From Maricaulis sp947259345 (lineage in GTDB: Bacteria; Pseudomonadota; Alphaproteobacteria; Caulobacterales; Maricaulaceae): a DNA stretch of 64,000 nucleotides. Positions 50,061-57,508 of the stretch are shown in pieces (positions within the stretch are counted from its first letter, which is position 1; the number at the start of each line of letters is the position of its first letter). A model generated the notes under the pieces. That model was not told the origin of the DNA. It saw nothing but the letters and a program-made list of their open reading frames with translations, and searched no databases. The translations under genes and the position numbers were made by a program. The stretch is taken from NCBI GenBank assembly GCA_965217205.1, contig OZ244254.1, positions 868,001 through 932,000 on the forward strand. The letters are read 5' to 3'.

Positions 50061-50435
50061 ATGAAACCGGAACGCATTCACCTGACGCTTGGCCTCATCT
50101 GGCTCATCATCGGCATGCTGCTGGGTGAGCACATGGGACGCTCGGGCGATCACACCCAAATGCCGACCCATGCCCACATGATGCTGCTAGGCGGTGTCCT
50201 GCCCATCCTGTGGGCCATTCTCTATCGGGTGTTCCGGCTGGGCAGCGGATTGCTGGCCTGGGCCCAGGTCGCACTGCACCATGTCGCCGTGCTGGTGATG
50301 ATCCCGTCACTCTATCTGATGTATGGGCAGCTGGCCGAGAGAGCGACTGTGGGACCATTGTTGGGGATAGGCGCCGTATTGGCGATCGTGTCCGCGGCGT
50401 TGATGCTGGTGCTGAGCCTGCGCGCGAAGGGCTGA
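50061..50435 (+). CDS. Small four-helix membrane protein with HxH motif
   Basis: The 124-residue protein has four predicted transmembrane helices (about residues 5-22, 37-56, 64-85, 97-119) and an unusual number of histidines, including THAHMMLLGGVLPILWAILY and ALHHVAVLVM. The HAHxxLLG pattern recalls the first heme-ligand helix of heme-copper oxidase subunit I-like proteins, but the protein has only four helices. It may be a reduced relative that binds heme or metal; this is speculative. GGGGGGAG precedes the ATG. No neighbour suggests a pathway. Confidence 0.6.
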   Translation: MKPERIHLTLGLIWLIIGMLLGEHMGRSGDHTQMPTHAHMMLLGGVLPILWAILYRVFRLGSGLLAWAQVALHHVAVLVMIPSLYLMYGQLAERATVGPLLGIGAVLAIVSAALMLVLSLRAKG

Positions 50436-50438
50436 GGG

Positions 50439-51158
50439 CTAGTTTGAGCAGCTCGACCCGTAAAACGCCGTACTGGTTTCGCGATACGTGGCGAGTGGCT
50501 CCATACCGAGCTCGGCTCTCATTGCGTCAACCGTTTCTGGATCCTCCAGCGGCGGATAGACCTGTTCGCCGTCTTCGCAGCGAAACTGAGACCCGTAGCG
50601 CTGTGGTCGACCCTCTGCCAAGGCCACCCGGTCATAGAGCAGGGCATAGCGCTGCCCGTTGAACTCACCCGCCAGTGCGAGTGGTTCCACGAGAGTCAGC
50701 AATCGTTGTTGGGCGGCGAGGTCGCCGTGCTGGACCAACGCCGCGATGTCACTTGCCAGCGATGGCATGGCGGCATTGAGCGCGGCAAAGTCATACGCAT
50801 CTAGCAGGCCGATTGCCCATTCCGTATTGTCGCCATCGACCGCGGCGAAGGTATCCGATGTTTCTGCGATTATTTCCGGGCGCGCGCCGGCGTCGAGATC
50901 GGTGCGGGAAATCCGCGACAGGAGCAATTGCCGGATATATCGGTCGCGTGCCTTGCGCGCCGCCATCTCCGCGACGAGGTCGCCCCATTGCTCATAGGCG
51001 CTATCAAACTCTGCGATCAGTGTCGGCGCGTCAGTGGGAAGGGCGGGTTGGGCTTCAGCGATAACTCCGGGGTCTGACGTCGGTGTCGCATCCTCAACCG
51101 GCGGCTGGGCCCCGGCGTCCTGCAGGACAAGCATGGCGGCCAGAATGAATACAGACAT
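50439..51158 (-). CDS. Secreted DUF6624-like protein
   Basis: The 239-residue protein starts with a short signal peptide (MSVFILAAMLVLQDAGAQP). A Pro/Thr/Asp-rich spacer and a helical domain follow. Near the C-terminus RYGSQFRCEDGEQVYPPLED and VDAMRAELGMEPLATYRE match the pattern (RYGTQ...PPIEDP..VD..R...GL.PL..Y) that I associate with DUF6624. Two cysteines, one in the RCEDG loop and one near the end, could form a disulfide. GGGAGTCGCCTC before the ATG at 51158 is the ribosome binding site. It is convergent with the small membrane-protein gene. Function unknown. Confidence 0.6.
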   Translation of the reverse strand: MSVFILAAMLVLQDAGAQPPVEDATPTSDPGVIAEAQPALPTDAPTLIAEFDSAYEQWGDLVAEMAARKARDRYIRQLLLSRISRTDLDAGARPEIIAETSDTFAAVDGDNTEWAIGLLDAYDFAALNAAMPSLASDIAALVQHGDLAAQQRLLTLVEPLALAGEFNGQRYALLYDRVALAEGRPQRYGSQFRCEDGEQVYPPLEDPETVDAMRAELGMEPLATYRETSTAFYGSSCSN

Positions 51159-51240
51159 GAGGCGACTCCCTGAAGCTGTCAGGCAGTCTAGCGTGGCGTG
51201 TGGCGTATCCAAGGCGCTCGGTGGCAAGAAGACGGTCAGG

Positions 51241-51279
51241 CAAAACAAAAGCGGCAGTCCTGGGGAAGACTGCCGCTTT
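51241..51279 (-). terminator. Rho-independent terminator (minus strand) after the 34-aa gene
   Basis: Read on the minus strand, AAAGCGGCAGTC (51279-51268) pairs with GACTGCCGCTTT (51259-51248) around TTCCCCAG, followed by TGTTTTG. A 12-bp perfect stem with a T-rich tail lies 100 bases beyond the small reading frame at 51379-51483 and would end its transcript. Confidence 0.8.
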
Positions 51280-51378
51280 CATTTGGGGACGGGTGCGATC
51301 GGGACGGGGGACTGTGGGGCGTGTCGCCGGTGCCGATCGGATGCCGCTCTGGTTGAACCCTTTTGGGACAGGTTCGAC

Positions 51379-51483
51379 CTAAGCAAGAGTGCCGGTCAGG
51401 GCAATCGTCATGGCACCAAACACACCGGCCACGAAAAGTACGTTGATCACGGTCGAGAGGGAGTTCGAAACGCGGTTCATCAT
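51379..51483 (-). CDS. 34-residue single-helix membrane micropeptide
   Basis: The frame reads MMNRVSNSLSTVINVLFVAG then VFGAMTIALTGTLA. It is a polar N-terminus with one arginine, followed by one hydrophobic helix of about 22 residues, with no charges after it. The start is preceded by AAGGA at an eight-base spacing, an ideal ribosome binding site. A 12-bp terminator lies 100 bases downstream on the same strand, so this looks like a short monocistronic mRNA of about 250-350 bases. Small one-helix proteins of this kind often modulate a membrane complex. I do not recognise a family. Confidence 0.6.
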   Translation of the reverse strand: MMNRVSNSLSTVINVLFVAGVFGAMTIALTGTLA

Positions 51484-51563
51484 GGGGGAGATCCTTATCT
51501 TCTTGGCGGCCGGGCCTTCCCGGTTCGCACGTTGGTAAATAAGGACTTAGCGCCGTCACACAA

Positions 51564-51594
51564 TTGACATTACACCAAACCACCCTTGCATAAA
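51564..51594 (+). promoter_or_regulatory. Candidate promoter for crcB-rluC
   Basis: A perfect TTGACA (51564-51569) is followed by CATAAA at 51589-51594 (19-base spacer), or by TGCATA at a 17-base spacer. It sits in an AT-rich stretch that stands out from its surroundings, about 115 bases before crcB. The -10 element is the weak part. Confidence 0.4.
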
Positions 51595-51709
51595 TGCATG
51601 GGTTACGGCATATGAAATGAAATTAAGGATTGGTTAGGGTGGCGTTAATGCGCCGGACAGACCGGTGTCGATGCTTGCCAAGCGGGTCGCATGACCCTAT
51701 CGAGCCGGA

Positions 51710-52093
51710 ATGATCCATTATCTTCTCGTTGGCGCCGGGGGCGCACTCGGTGCCGTGTCACGCTACCAGGTCGGCCGGCTCACCTTTCGCTGGTTCGGGC
51801 CGGAGCAGGTCTGGGGCACGTTCGCGGTCAATATCGCGGGCGGCCTCATGATGGGCTTGCTGATCGGCTGGCTTGCCGCGACGGACCGCGCCGACCAGCA
51901 ATATATCCGCCTGTTCGGCGCCGTCGGCTTTCTCGGCGGCTTCACGACGTTTTCTGCCTTCTCTCTGGAGATGGCGAACATGGTCGAGCGCAAGGCGCTC
52001 CTGCCGGCCTTTGGCTATGCGGCGAGCTCGGTCATTGTGGCCCTCGCGGCCGTCTTTGTCGGGCTGTGGATCATTCGGAAGGGCTTCGCATGA
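51710..52093 (+). CDS. crcB: Fluoride efflux transporter CrcB
   Basis: The 127-residue protein has four transmembrane helices and the CrcB/Fluc signatures GAGGALGAVSRYQVGR, TFAVNIAGGLMMGLL and GFLGGFTTFSAFSLE, the latter with the pore phenylalanines and polar track. Fluc proteins form dual-topology dimeric fluoride channels. The stop overlaps the start of the pseudouridine synthase gene (ATGA). No fluoride riboswitch was recognised upstream. Confidence 0.93.
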   Translation: MIHYLLVGAGGALGAVSRYQVGRLTFRWFGPEQVWGTFAVNIAGGLMMGLLIGWLAATDRADQQYIRLFGAVGFLGGFTTFSAFSLEMANMVERKALLPAFGYAASSVIVALAAVFVGLWIIRKGFA

Positions 52094-53082
52094 GCGGCGT
52101 TCAGACCCTGAAGGTTGAAGCCACCGAAGACGGATCGCGCGTGGACCGCTGGTTCAAGCGCCGCTTTCCGCACGTCTCGGCGATCATGGTCCAGAAATTG
52201 TGCCGCAAGGGGCAAATCCGGGTCGACGGGGGGCGGGTGAAGGGCGATAGCCGGGTCCATGAAGGCCAGGAAATCCGCGTCCCGCCACTGCCCGAGCCGG
52301 GCGAGCGGCCGCCGTCGGCGACGCTGTCGGACCAGGACATCGCCTATGTGAAATCACTCGTCATTTATGAGGATGACGAATTGATCGCCTTCAACAAGCC
52401 CGCGGGCCTCGCCGTGCAGGGCGGTTCAAAAACCACGCGCCATCTCGACGGACTTCTGGACGCTTTCGGTGAAGGCCTCGACCGGCCGCGCCTGGTGCAC
52501 CGGCTCGACAAGGACACGTCGGGCATCCTCATTGTTGGCAAGGGCCCGAAGGCCACCTCGCGTCTCGCCAAGGCCTTCCAGTCGCACAAGACCCGAAAGA
52601 CGTATTGGGCAATCGCGATCGGTGTGCCCAAGCCCAAAATGGGGGAGATCAAGGGCTTCATGCGCAAGGCCGCCGCCGTCGGTGTCGACAGTGAACGCGA
52701 GACCATGGTCGCGGCCAGTCACGGCGATGATGGCGCCCTGCACGCGCTGACCCGCTATGTCGTGATCGGTGAGGCCGGGCAGAAGGCCTCCTGGGTCGCC
52801 CTGCGCCCCGTTACCGGCCGGACACACCAGCTGCGCGTCCATCTCGCCGCCATGGGCACGGCCATTCTCGGTGACAAGAAATATACCTGTCACCGACCGG
52901 CGCCCGAGGATTTGGGGCGGCGTCTCTGCCTGCATGCGCGTCGCCTGGAGGTGCCGCGCCCTGGCGGCAAGTCGCTCGTCCTGACCGCCGATCTGCCGCC
53001 TGCGTTGAAGAAGATTTACGACACGCTCGGCTTCTCGGTGAAGGAGATCAACGAGGCGGATATCGAGGAGGATCTGGCCTAG
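52090..53082 (+). CDS. RluC/RluD-type 23S rRNA pseudouridine synthase
   Basis: The 330-residue protein has an N-terminal S4-like RNA-binding domain (RVDRWFKRRFPHVSAIMVQK, LCRKGQIRVDGGRV). The RluA-family catalytic domain carries RLVHRLDKDTSGILIVGKGP with the catalytic aspartate, RKTYWAI and RPVTGRTHQLRVHLAAMG. It isomerises uridines in 23S rRNA; the RluC position (955/2504/2580) is more likely than RluD from the S4 spacing, but this is uncertain. ATG at 52090 overlaps crcB. Confidence 0.88.
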   Translation: MSGVQTLKVEATEDGSRVDRWFKRRFPHVSAIMVQKLCRKGQIRVDGGRVKGDSRVHEGQEIRVPPLPEPGERPPSATLSDQDIAYVKSLVIYEDDELIAFNKPAGLAVQGGSKTTRHLDGLLDAFGEGLDRPRLVHRLDKDTSGILIVGKGPKATSRLAKAFQSHKTRKTYWAIAIGVPKPKMGEIKGFMRKAAAVGVDSERETMVAASHGDDGALHALTRYVVIGEAGQKASWVALRPVTGRTHQLRVHLAAMGTAILGDKKYTCHRPAPEDLGRRLCLHARRLEVPRPGGKSLVLTADLPPALKKIYDTLGFSVKEINEADIEEDLA

Positions 53083-53104
53083 GCTGGCGCGGGCCGGACC
53101 TGGT

Positions 53105-53425
53105 TCAGCCGTTCTTCAGCACCTGCTTCGCTTTGAACGCAGCGATTTTCTCCGGGCTGGTCTCGGTCTGGTATTGCGCCTTCCAATCGGCTGGCGGCAT
53201 GCCATAGACCCGCTCGCGGGCCTGGTCCTTCGTCACGTCGATACCGCGCTCGGCGGCCGCTTCGCGCCACCAATCGCCCAGACAATTGCGACAGAAATCG
53301 GCGAGCAGCATGAGATCGATATTCTGAACCTCCTTGTGAGCGTCCAGATGCGCGACGAGACGGCGAAAGGCCGCGGCATCCAGCGCCGTGCGTTCAGTCT
53401 CGGTGATATTTTCCGGCAGGGTCAT
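53105..53425 (-). CDS. DUF1244 family protein
   Basis: The 106-residue protein has the DUF1244 core: FRRLVAHLDAHKEVQNIDLM and LLADFCRNCLGDWWREAAAE, with the conserved CxxC pair, and KDQARERVYGMPPADWKAQY. It is a small helical protein common in alphaproteobacteria and in some gammaproteobacteria; function unknown, with the cysteines possibly binding metal. The ATG at 53425 gives MTLPENITETERTAL; upstream residues are not conserved. It diverges from the HAD gene. Confidence 0.85.
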   Translation of the reverse strand: MTLPENITETERTALDAAAFRRLVAHLDAHKEVQNIDLMLLADFCRNCLGDWWREAAAERGIDVTKDQARERVYGMPPADWKAQYQTETSPEKIAAFKAKQVLKNG

Positions 53426-53537
53426 GAAAGGGCGTGCTCCGCTTGGCCTGTGACGCATAGCTAGCATGAGGCGGGGCCTGCTTGCCAAGCCGCGCGCAGC
53501 CGCCTATGTCGCGGCCAAGCAGACGGAGCCTCGCGGC

Positions 53538-54260
53538 GTGAGCACACCCCTGAAACTTGCCATCTGGGATATCGACGGCACGATTGTCGACAGCCGCCAG
53601 GTGATCCAGACTGCCATGGACCGCGCCTTTCGCCGGGCCGGGCTGGGCGGGATCGAATATGACCGCACCCGCACCATTGTCGGCCTGGAATTGACCGAGG
53701 CCGTCACTCGGCTCGCGCCGCCAGATTATTCGGCGGAGAAGGCTGTGCAACTGGCCACCTACTACAAGGAAGCCTTCGTCGAGCATCGCGCCGAGGCCGG
53801 TTTTCAGGAACCACTCTATGAGGGGGCCCGCGAGACAATCGAACGCCTGGCCGATGAAGGCTGGCTGATGGGGGTGGCGACAGGCAAGGCACGCCGGGGC
53901 CTCGACATTGTCTTCGGTCATCATGACCTGCATCGCTATTTCGATACGGTGCAGACCGTTGATGGTGGTGCCGGCAAGCCGCATCCGCGCATGGTTCTGG
54001 ACGCGATGCGCGAAACCGGGACGGACGCCTTCCAGGCGGTGATGATCGGCGATACCCGCTTCGATATGGAAATGGGCCGTAATGCCGGTGTCCATACTCT
54101 CGGCGTCAGCTGGGGTTTTCACACACCCGAGGAAATTGAGGCCGGCGGCGCCCATTCCATCCATCATGATTTCGCCGCCCTGGACGCCGAACTCGACGCC
54201 TTCGCCGCGCGGGTGGGCAGCGGCGAGGCGGCAGGCCGAATCACAGGAGTTGAGGCGTGA
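53538..54260 (+). CDS. HAD-superfamily hydrolase (phosphoglycolate phosphatase-like)
   Basis: The 240-residue enzyme has motif I IWDIDGTIVDSRQ (nucleophile and acid/base aspartates), motif II as ATGKARRGLD, motif III lysine in GGAGKPHPRM and motif IV VMIGDTRFDMEMGRNAGV, with a helical cap between I and II. Substrate unknown; the closest named relatives are phosphoglycolate phosphatases. I prefer the GTG at 53538, which puts motif I near residue 10; an ATG at 53466 would add 24 unusual residues. Its stop overlaps the ATP12 gene start (GTGA). Confidence 0.88.
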   Translation: MSTPLKLAIWDIDGTIVDSRQVIQTAMDRAFRRAGLGGIEYDRTRTIVGLELTEAVTRLAPPDYSAEKAVQLATYYKEAFVEHRAEAGFQEPLYEGARETIERLADEGWLMGVATGKARRGLDIVFGHHDLHRYFDTVQTVDGGAGKPHPRMVLDAMRETGTDAFQAVMIGDTRFDMEMGRNAGVHTLGVSWGFHTPEEIEAGGAHSIHHDFAALDAELDAFAARVGSGEAAGRITGVEA

Positions 54261-55024
54261 CCGAGAATTACGAGACCAAGCCGGGCGTGAAAATTCCCGA
54301 ACGCGAAAACGCGCTCCCCAAGCGTTTCTACAAGGCGGTCAGCTTGACCGAGGCCGAGGGCGGTCACGCGGTCCTGCTCGACGGGCGTCCGGTGAAGTCG
54401 CCGGCCAAACAGCCCCTGACCCTGCCGAACCGGGCGCTGGCCGAGCTGGTCGCGGCGGAGTGGGATGCCCAGGGCGAGCGTATCGATGCGCCGTCCATGC
54501 CGGCGACCCGCCTCTGCTTTGTTGCTATCGACCTCATCCCCAATGCCCGCGAGGCGACGGTGGCCGAAGTGACCAAGTATGCGACCACGGACCTTGTCTG
54601 CTTCCGCGCGCCCGAACCGCCGGAGCTGGCGGCGGCACAGGCGGCGTCCTGGGATCCGATCATTGCCTGGGCCCGTTCGAAACTCGATGCGCATTTCGTC
54701 CCGGCTCCGGGGGTTATGCCGATCGACCAGGACCCGGTCGCACTGCAGCGCGTGATGCAGCGCACGAGCGAACTGGATGATTGGCGCCTGACGACGCTGG
54801 CACATGTGACCGCTGTCTGCGGATCGGCTCTGCTCGGCCTGGCCCTGCTCGAAGGCGAGATTGATGGCGAGCAGGCCTTCGTCCTGTCCACGCTCGACGA
54901 GCATTTCCAGATCAGCCAATGGGGCGAAGATCACGAAGCGGCGGCCCGGCTGGCCCGGCTGCGCACGGAATTGCGTGTCATGCATGAGGTCCTGCGCGCA
55001 TTGGACGCGGCGCCGGCGGCTTGA
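54257..55024 (+). CDS. ATP12-type F1-ATPase assembly chaperone
   Basis: The 255-residue protein matches the ATP12 family: KRFYKAVSLTEAEGGHAVLL with LDGRPVKSPAKQPLTLPNRA near the N-terminus, AAEWDAQGERIDAPSMPATR and, later, LTTLAHVTAVCGSALLGLAL. In mitochondria Atp12 binds free F1 alpha subunits. Bacterial homologues are almost confined to alphaproteobacteria, which supports the placement of this organism. The start is GTG overlapping the HAD stop, and the HAD-ATP12 pair is probably an operon. Confidence 0.9.
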   Translation: MTENYETKPGVKIPERENALPKRFYKAVSLTEAEGGHAVLLDGRPVKSPAKQPLTLPNRALAELVAAEWDAQGERIDAPSMPATRLCFVAIDLIPNAREATVAEVTKYATTDLVCFRAPEPPELAAAQAASWDPIIAWARSKLDAHFVPAPGVMPIDQDPVALQRVMQRTSELDDWRLTTLAHVTAVCGSALLGLALLEGEIDGEQAFVLSTLDEHFQISQWGEDHEAAARLARLRTELRVMHEVLRALDAAPAA

Positions 55025-55075
55025 AGCCGGGCGTCAGTGCAGTAGGCTGCGCGCATCAAGTCTCGGAGACGGACC

Positions 55076-55744
55076 ATGGCGGATACGGCGACCACACAGA
55101 GCGGCAAGACCGGCCCCGGCGGCCTCTTTGATTTCGACGCCTTGCGCAATGCGAATGTGCGCACAGAGCCGTATAACTATTTCGTGGCCGACGGTGCGCT
55201 GAGCCCGGACGAGGCGGCGGATGTGCGCCGTGATTATCCGGCCATCGACAAGCCCGGCTATCTGCCGCTGTCCAAGCTGGAAGCGAGCGGCGAATTCCAG
55301 CGTCTGATGGAAGACCTCAATTCAGCCGAGCTGGCCCAGGTCCTGACCGACAAGTTCGGTGTCGACTTCACCGAGAAGCCGCGCATGATCACCGTGCGCA
55401 AGCTGTCCCAGCTCTCCGATGGCCCGATCCACAACGACTCGAAGTCGAAAATCCTGACCATGCTGACTTATCTCAATGCCGAATGGGACGGGACGGGAGC
55501 CGGCTGTATCCGCGTACTCAACGGTCCCAAGGATTTCGAGGATTTCACCGAGGAAGTCCCGCCGCTCGCCGGTTATGTCTTCGCCTTCCTGCGCGCTGAT
55601 AATTCCTGGCACGGGCATCTGCCCTTCGAAGGCGAGCGTTATGTTGTCCAGACGACCTTCCTGACCTCCCAGGAAGAACTTGACCGCAAGGAAAACCGCG
55701 GCGGCCTGCAGTATTTCCTGAAAAAGCTGAACCCGTTCCAATAG
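55076..55744 (+). CDS. 2OG-Fe(II) oxygenase
   Basis: The 222-residue protein has an iron/2OG fold. It has H-x-D in GPIHNDSKSKILTMLTYLNA (H then D two residues later), a distal histidine in RADNSWHGHLPFEGERYVVQ, and the arginine of that same segment as the probable 2OG ligand. GCIRVLNGP and VPPLAGYVFAFLRAD fill the jelly-roll strands. Substrate unknown; this size is common among proteobacterial enzymes found near housekeeping genes. It starts 51 bases after ATP12 and is followed five bases later by grpB. Confidence 0.82.
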   Translation: MADTATTQSGKTGPGGLFDFDALRNANVRTEPYNYFVADGALSPDEAADVRRDYPAIDKPGYLPLSKLEASGEFQRLMEDLNSAELAQVLTDKFGVDFTEKPRMITVRKLSQLSDGPIHNDSKSKILTMLTYLNAEWDGTGAGCIRVLNGPKDFEDFTEEVPPLAGYVFAFLRADNSWHGHLPFEGERYVVQTTFLTSQEELDRKENRGGLQYFLKKLNPFQ

Positions 55745-55749
55745 GCGGC

Positions 55750-56280
55750 GTGGCGGTTACCGTCCGGGCCTATGACGAGACTTGGCCTCAACGCTTCGAG
55801 GTCGAGCGAGCGCGCCTGTCTGCTTTGCTGGGGGGATCCGTGAGCCGCATCGAGCATATCGGCAGCACGTCCGTTCCGGGCCTGGCGGCGAAGCCAATCA
55901 TCGACATACTTGTGGGCACAGACCGTCTGGACCGGCTCGATGCCTGCAATGCCGCCATGCGGGCAGCGGGCTATCAGGTGAAGGGCGAATACGGTCTGCC
56001 CGGCCGGCGCTATTTTCGTCGCGATGCGGCCAACGGAGTACGCCTTGTGCATATCCACGCCTACCAGACCGAAAGCGACGGCTTTCGCCGCCACCTCGTC
56101 TTTCGCGATTATCTGAGAGCCCATCCCGATGAGGCCGCGCGCTATGGAGACCACAAACTCGGTCTGGCGGGTTCGGGCGCACTGGACGGTGCGGGGTACC
56201 AGTCAGCGAAGTCCGCGATGGTCGAGCAGATCGAGGTGCGGGCGCTGCTCTGGGTCCGGGAACGCGATCAGAAGGCGTGA
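55750..56280 (+). CDS. GrpB family protein (UPF0157, nucleotidyltransferase-like)
   Basis: The 176-residue protein contains RAYDETWPQRFEVERARLSA, RIEHIGSTSVPGLAAKPIID and RLVHIHAYQTESDGFRRHLV, the GrpB/Dephospho-CoA-kinase-tail signature. The GSTSVPGLxxKPIIDI part has the nucleotidyltransferase-like active site. Function not established. The start is GTG. Its last 13 bases overlap the convergent acyltransferase gene. Confidence 0.86.
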   Translation: MAVTVRAYDETWPQRFEVERARLSALLGGSVSRIEHIGSTSVPGLAAKPIIDILVGTDRLDRLDACNAAMRAAGYQVKGEYGLPGRRYFRRDAANGVRLVHIHAYQTESDGFRRHLVFRDYLRAHPDEAARYGDHKLGLAGSGALDGAGYQSAKSAMVEQIEVRALLWVRERDQKA

Positions 56281-57362
56281 ACGGCGGCCCACTTGTCGAG
56301 GCGGCGGAAGGCTTTTCCGGGCCAATGAGAGACGCGTCCCAGCGGCAGCGCCCGGGCGGTCCTGTCGACCAGCTGGCCGGCCCGCACCATGGCGTGGGCG
56401 AAGGAGGGGCGCTCCAGTCGGCCACTCACCACGCCGAAGGCGGCATTGGAGAGGCGGCGCTTGAAGTCGTAATCGCCCGGCCCGAGATGGATCTCCTTGA
56501 CCCCTTGGGCTTCCAGGAAGCGCGCGATCTCGAGATAGAGCGTCAGGCCAGGGCCCAGCTTGGAGAATTCCGGCCAATAGACCGGGAACCAGTAGTGCAG
56601 GGCGCGATCCGAGCGCATGCCGAAATGCGCGGCTGCGAGCTCGCCATTGATTTCTACCGTCGACAACAGGCCGGCGAAGGCCGGCGTGTCCGTGTCGAAG
56701 AGGTCTTCGATCAATTGCCGCGCCCAGCTGGCCACGAAGACGTCGAGCGCGCCCGTGCGGCGATACTGCGCCCGCTTGGTCTCGATGACGGCGCGTAGCG
56801 CTTCAGGACGGCGGTCGTCGAGACGGAAGACGACATCACCGCCCATCTCGGCCAGCTTGCGCTGACGGGCGCGGATATTGCGCATCGCCTTGGCGTCTTC
56901 GCGGGCACAGTCTTCCAGAAAACTGTCATAGCCCGCGGACAGGTCGGAGACCCAGGATAACTCGGCCGGTTGCGAACTGGCGCGCGCGAAACTGGCCTGG
57001 TCGGCGAGGGCGCCATGAAAATTGAATATCCCGAATCCGCTTCCCGCCAGCGCCGCCTCGATGTAGAGGTCCGGCGTGTCCGTGATCAGGCCGTGATGGT
57101 CGCCCAACGGGCCGCCAATGGGTCGCGCCACGCCCGAACGGGACAGATGGAGCGGCAGGAAGCCGGCAATTGTGCCATTTCGGTGCAAAATTGCGATGCG
57201 CGTGTCCGAGCGGGTGCGGGCGACGGCGCGGGTGAAGTCGACAGTAAAATAGGGCGAGCCGAGCGATGGGGTGGACGCGCGAAAGGCGTTCCACGCCTCG
57301 CATTCCGACGCACCAAGCCCGTCAATGCTCACAATCTCGGTCTGCATATTGTGGCTGCCCAT
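56268..57362 (-). CDS. FemAB/CelD-like GNAT acyltransferase
   Basis: The 364-residue protein belongs to the BioF2-like/CelD acetyltransferase group. The N-terminal half contains GSPYFTVDFTRAVARTRSDT and a PLHLSRSGVARPIGGPLGDH loop. The C-terminal half has FAGLLSTVEINGELAAAHFG and the YWPEFSKLGPGLTLYLEIAR and GVKEIHLGPGDYDFKRRLSN motifs of the GNAT core. Relatives make or modify extracellular polysaccharide; Caulobacter HfsK (holdfast) is of this family. Whether this one serves a holdfast cannot be read from context. ATG at 57362 is preferred for its GGGGACGGG site. Confidence 0.8.
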   Translation of the reverse strand: MGSHNMQTEIVSIDGLGASECEAWNAFRASTPSLGSPYFTVDFTRAVARTRSDTRIAILHRNGTIAGFLPLHLSRSGVARPIGGPLGDHHGLITDTPDLYIEAALAGSGFGIFNFHGALADQASFARASSQPAELSWVSDLSAGYDSFLEDCAREDAKAMRNIRARQRKLAEMGGDVVFRLDDRRPEALRAVIETKRAQYRRTGALDVFVASWARQLIEDLFDTDTPAFAGLLSTVEINGELAAAHFGMRSDRALHYWFPVYWPEFSKLGPGLTLYLEIARFLEAQGVKEIHLGPGDYDFKRRLSNAAFGVVSGRLERPSFAHAMVRAGQLVDRTARALPLGRVSHWPGKAFRRLDKWAAVHAF

Positions 57363-57441
57363 GCGCCCGTCCCCAATCCGGTTCTCCGTGATCGGCTGCA
57401 ATCCTTGCGCCGCCCGGCCTGTGACTGGCGCACCGGCTTGA

Positions 57442-57470
57442 TTGCGAAAGCGTTCGCGGGTCTGCTATCT
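57442..57470 (+). promoter_or_regulatory. Candidate promoter for pccB
   Basis: TTGCGA (57442-57447) and CTATCT (57465-57470) are spaced by 17 bases, in the divergent gap before pccB, and resemble the alphaproteobacterial TTGac-N17-cTAtat pattern. A predicted transcript would start near 57477 with about 30 bases of leader. Confidence 0.4.
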
Positions 57471-57508
57471 GGCGCATAACAAGAATCCCGACGGGGGAAG
57501 GATTGGCC

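Noticed and set aside
51600..51709. Fluoride riboswitch upstream of crcB
   Set aside because: I looked for the GGNGATGG...CC core of the crcB motif and did not find it; the GGTGGCG near 51640 does not fit the pseudoknot.
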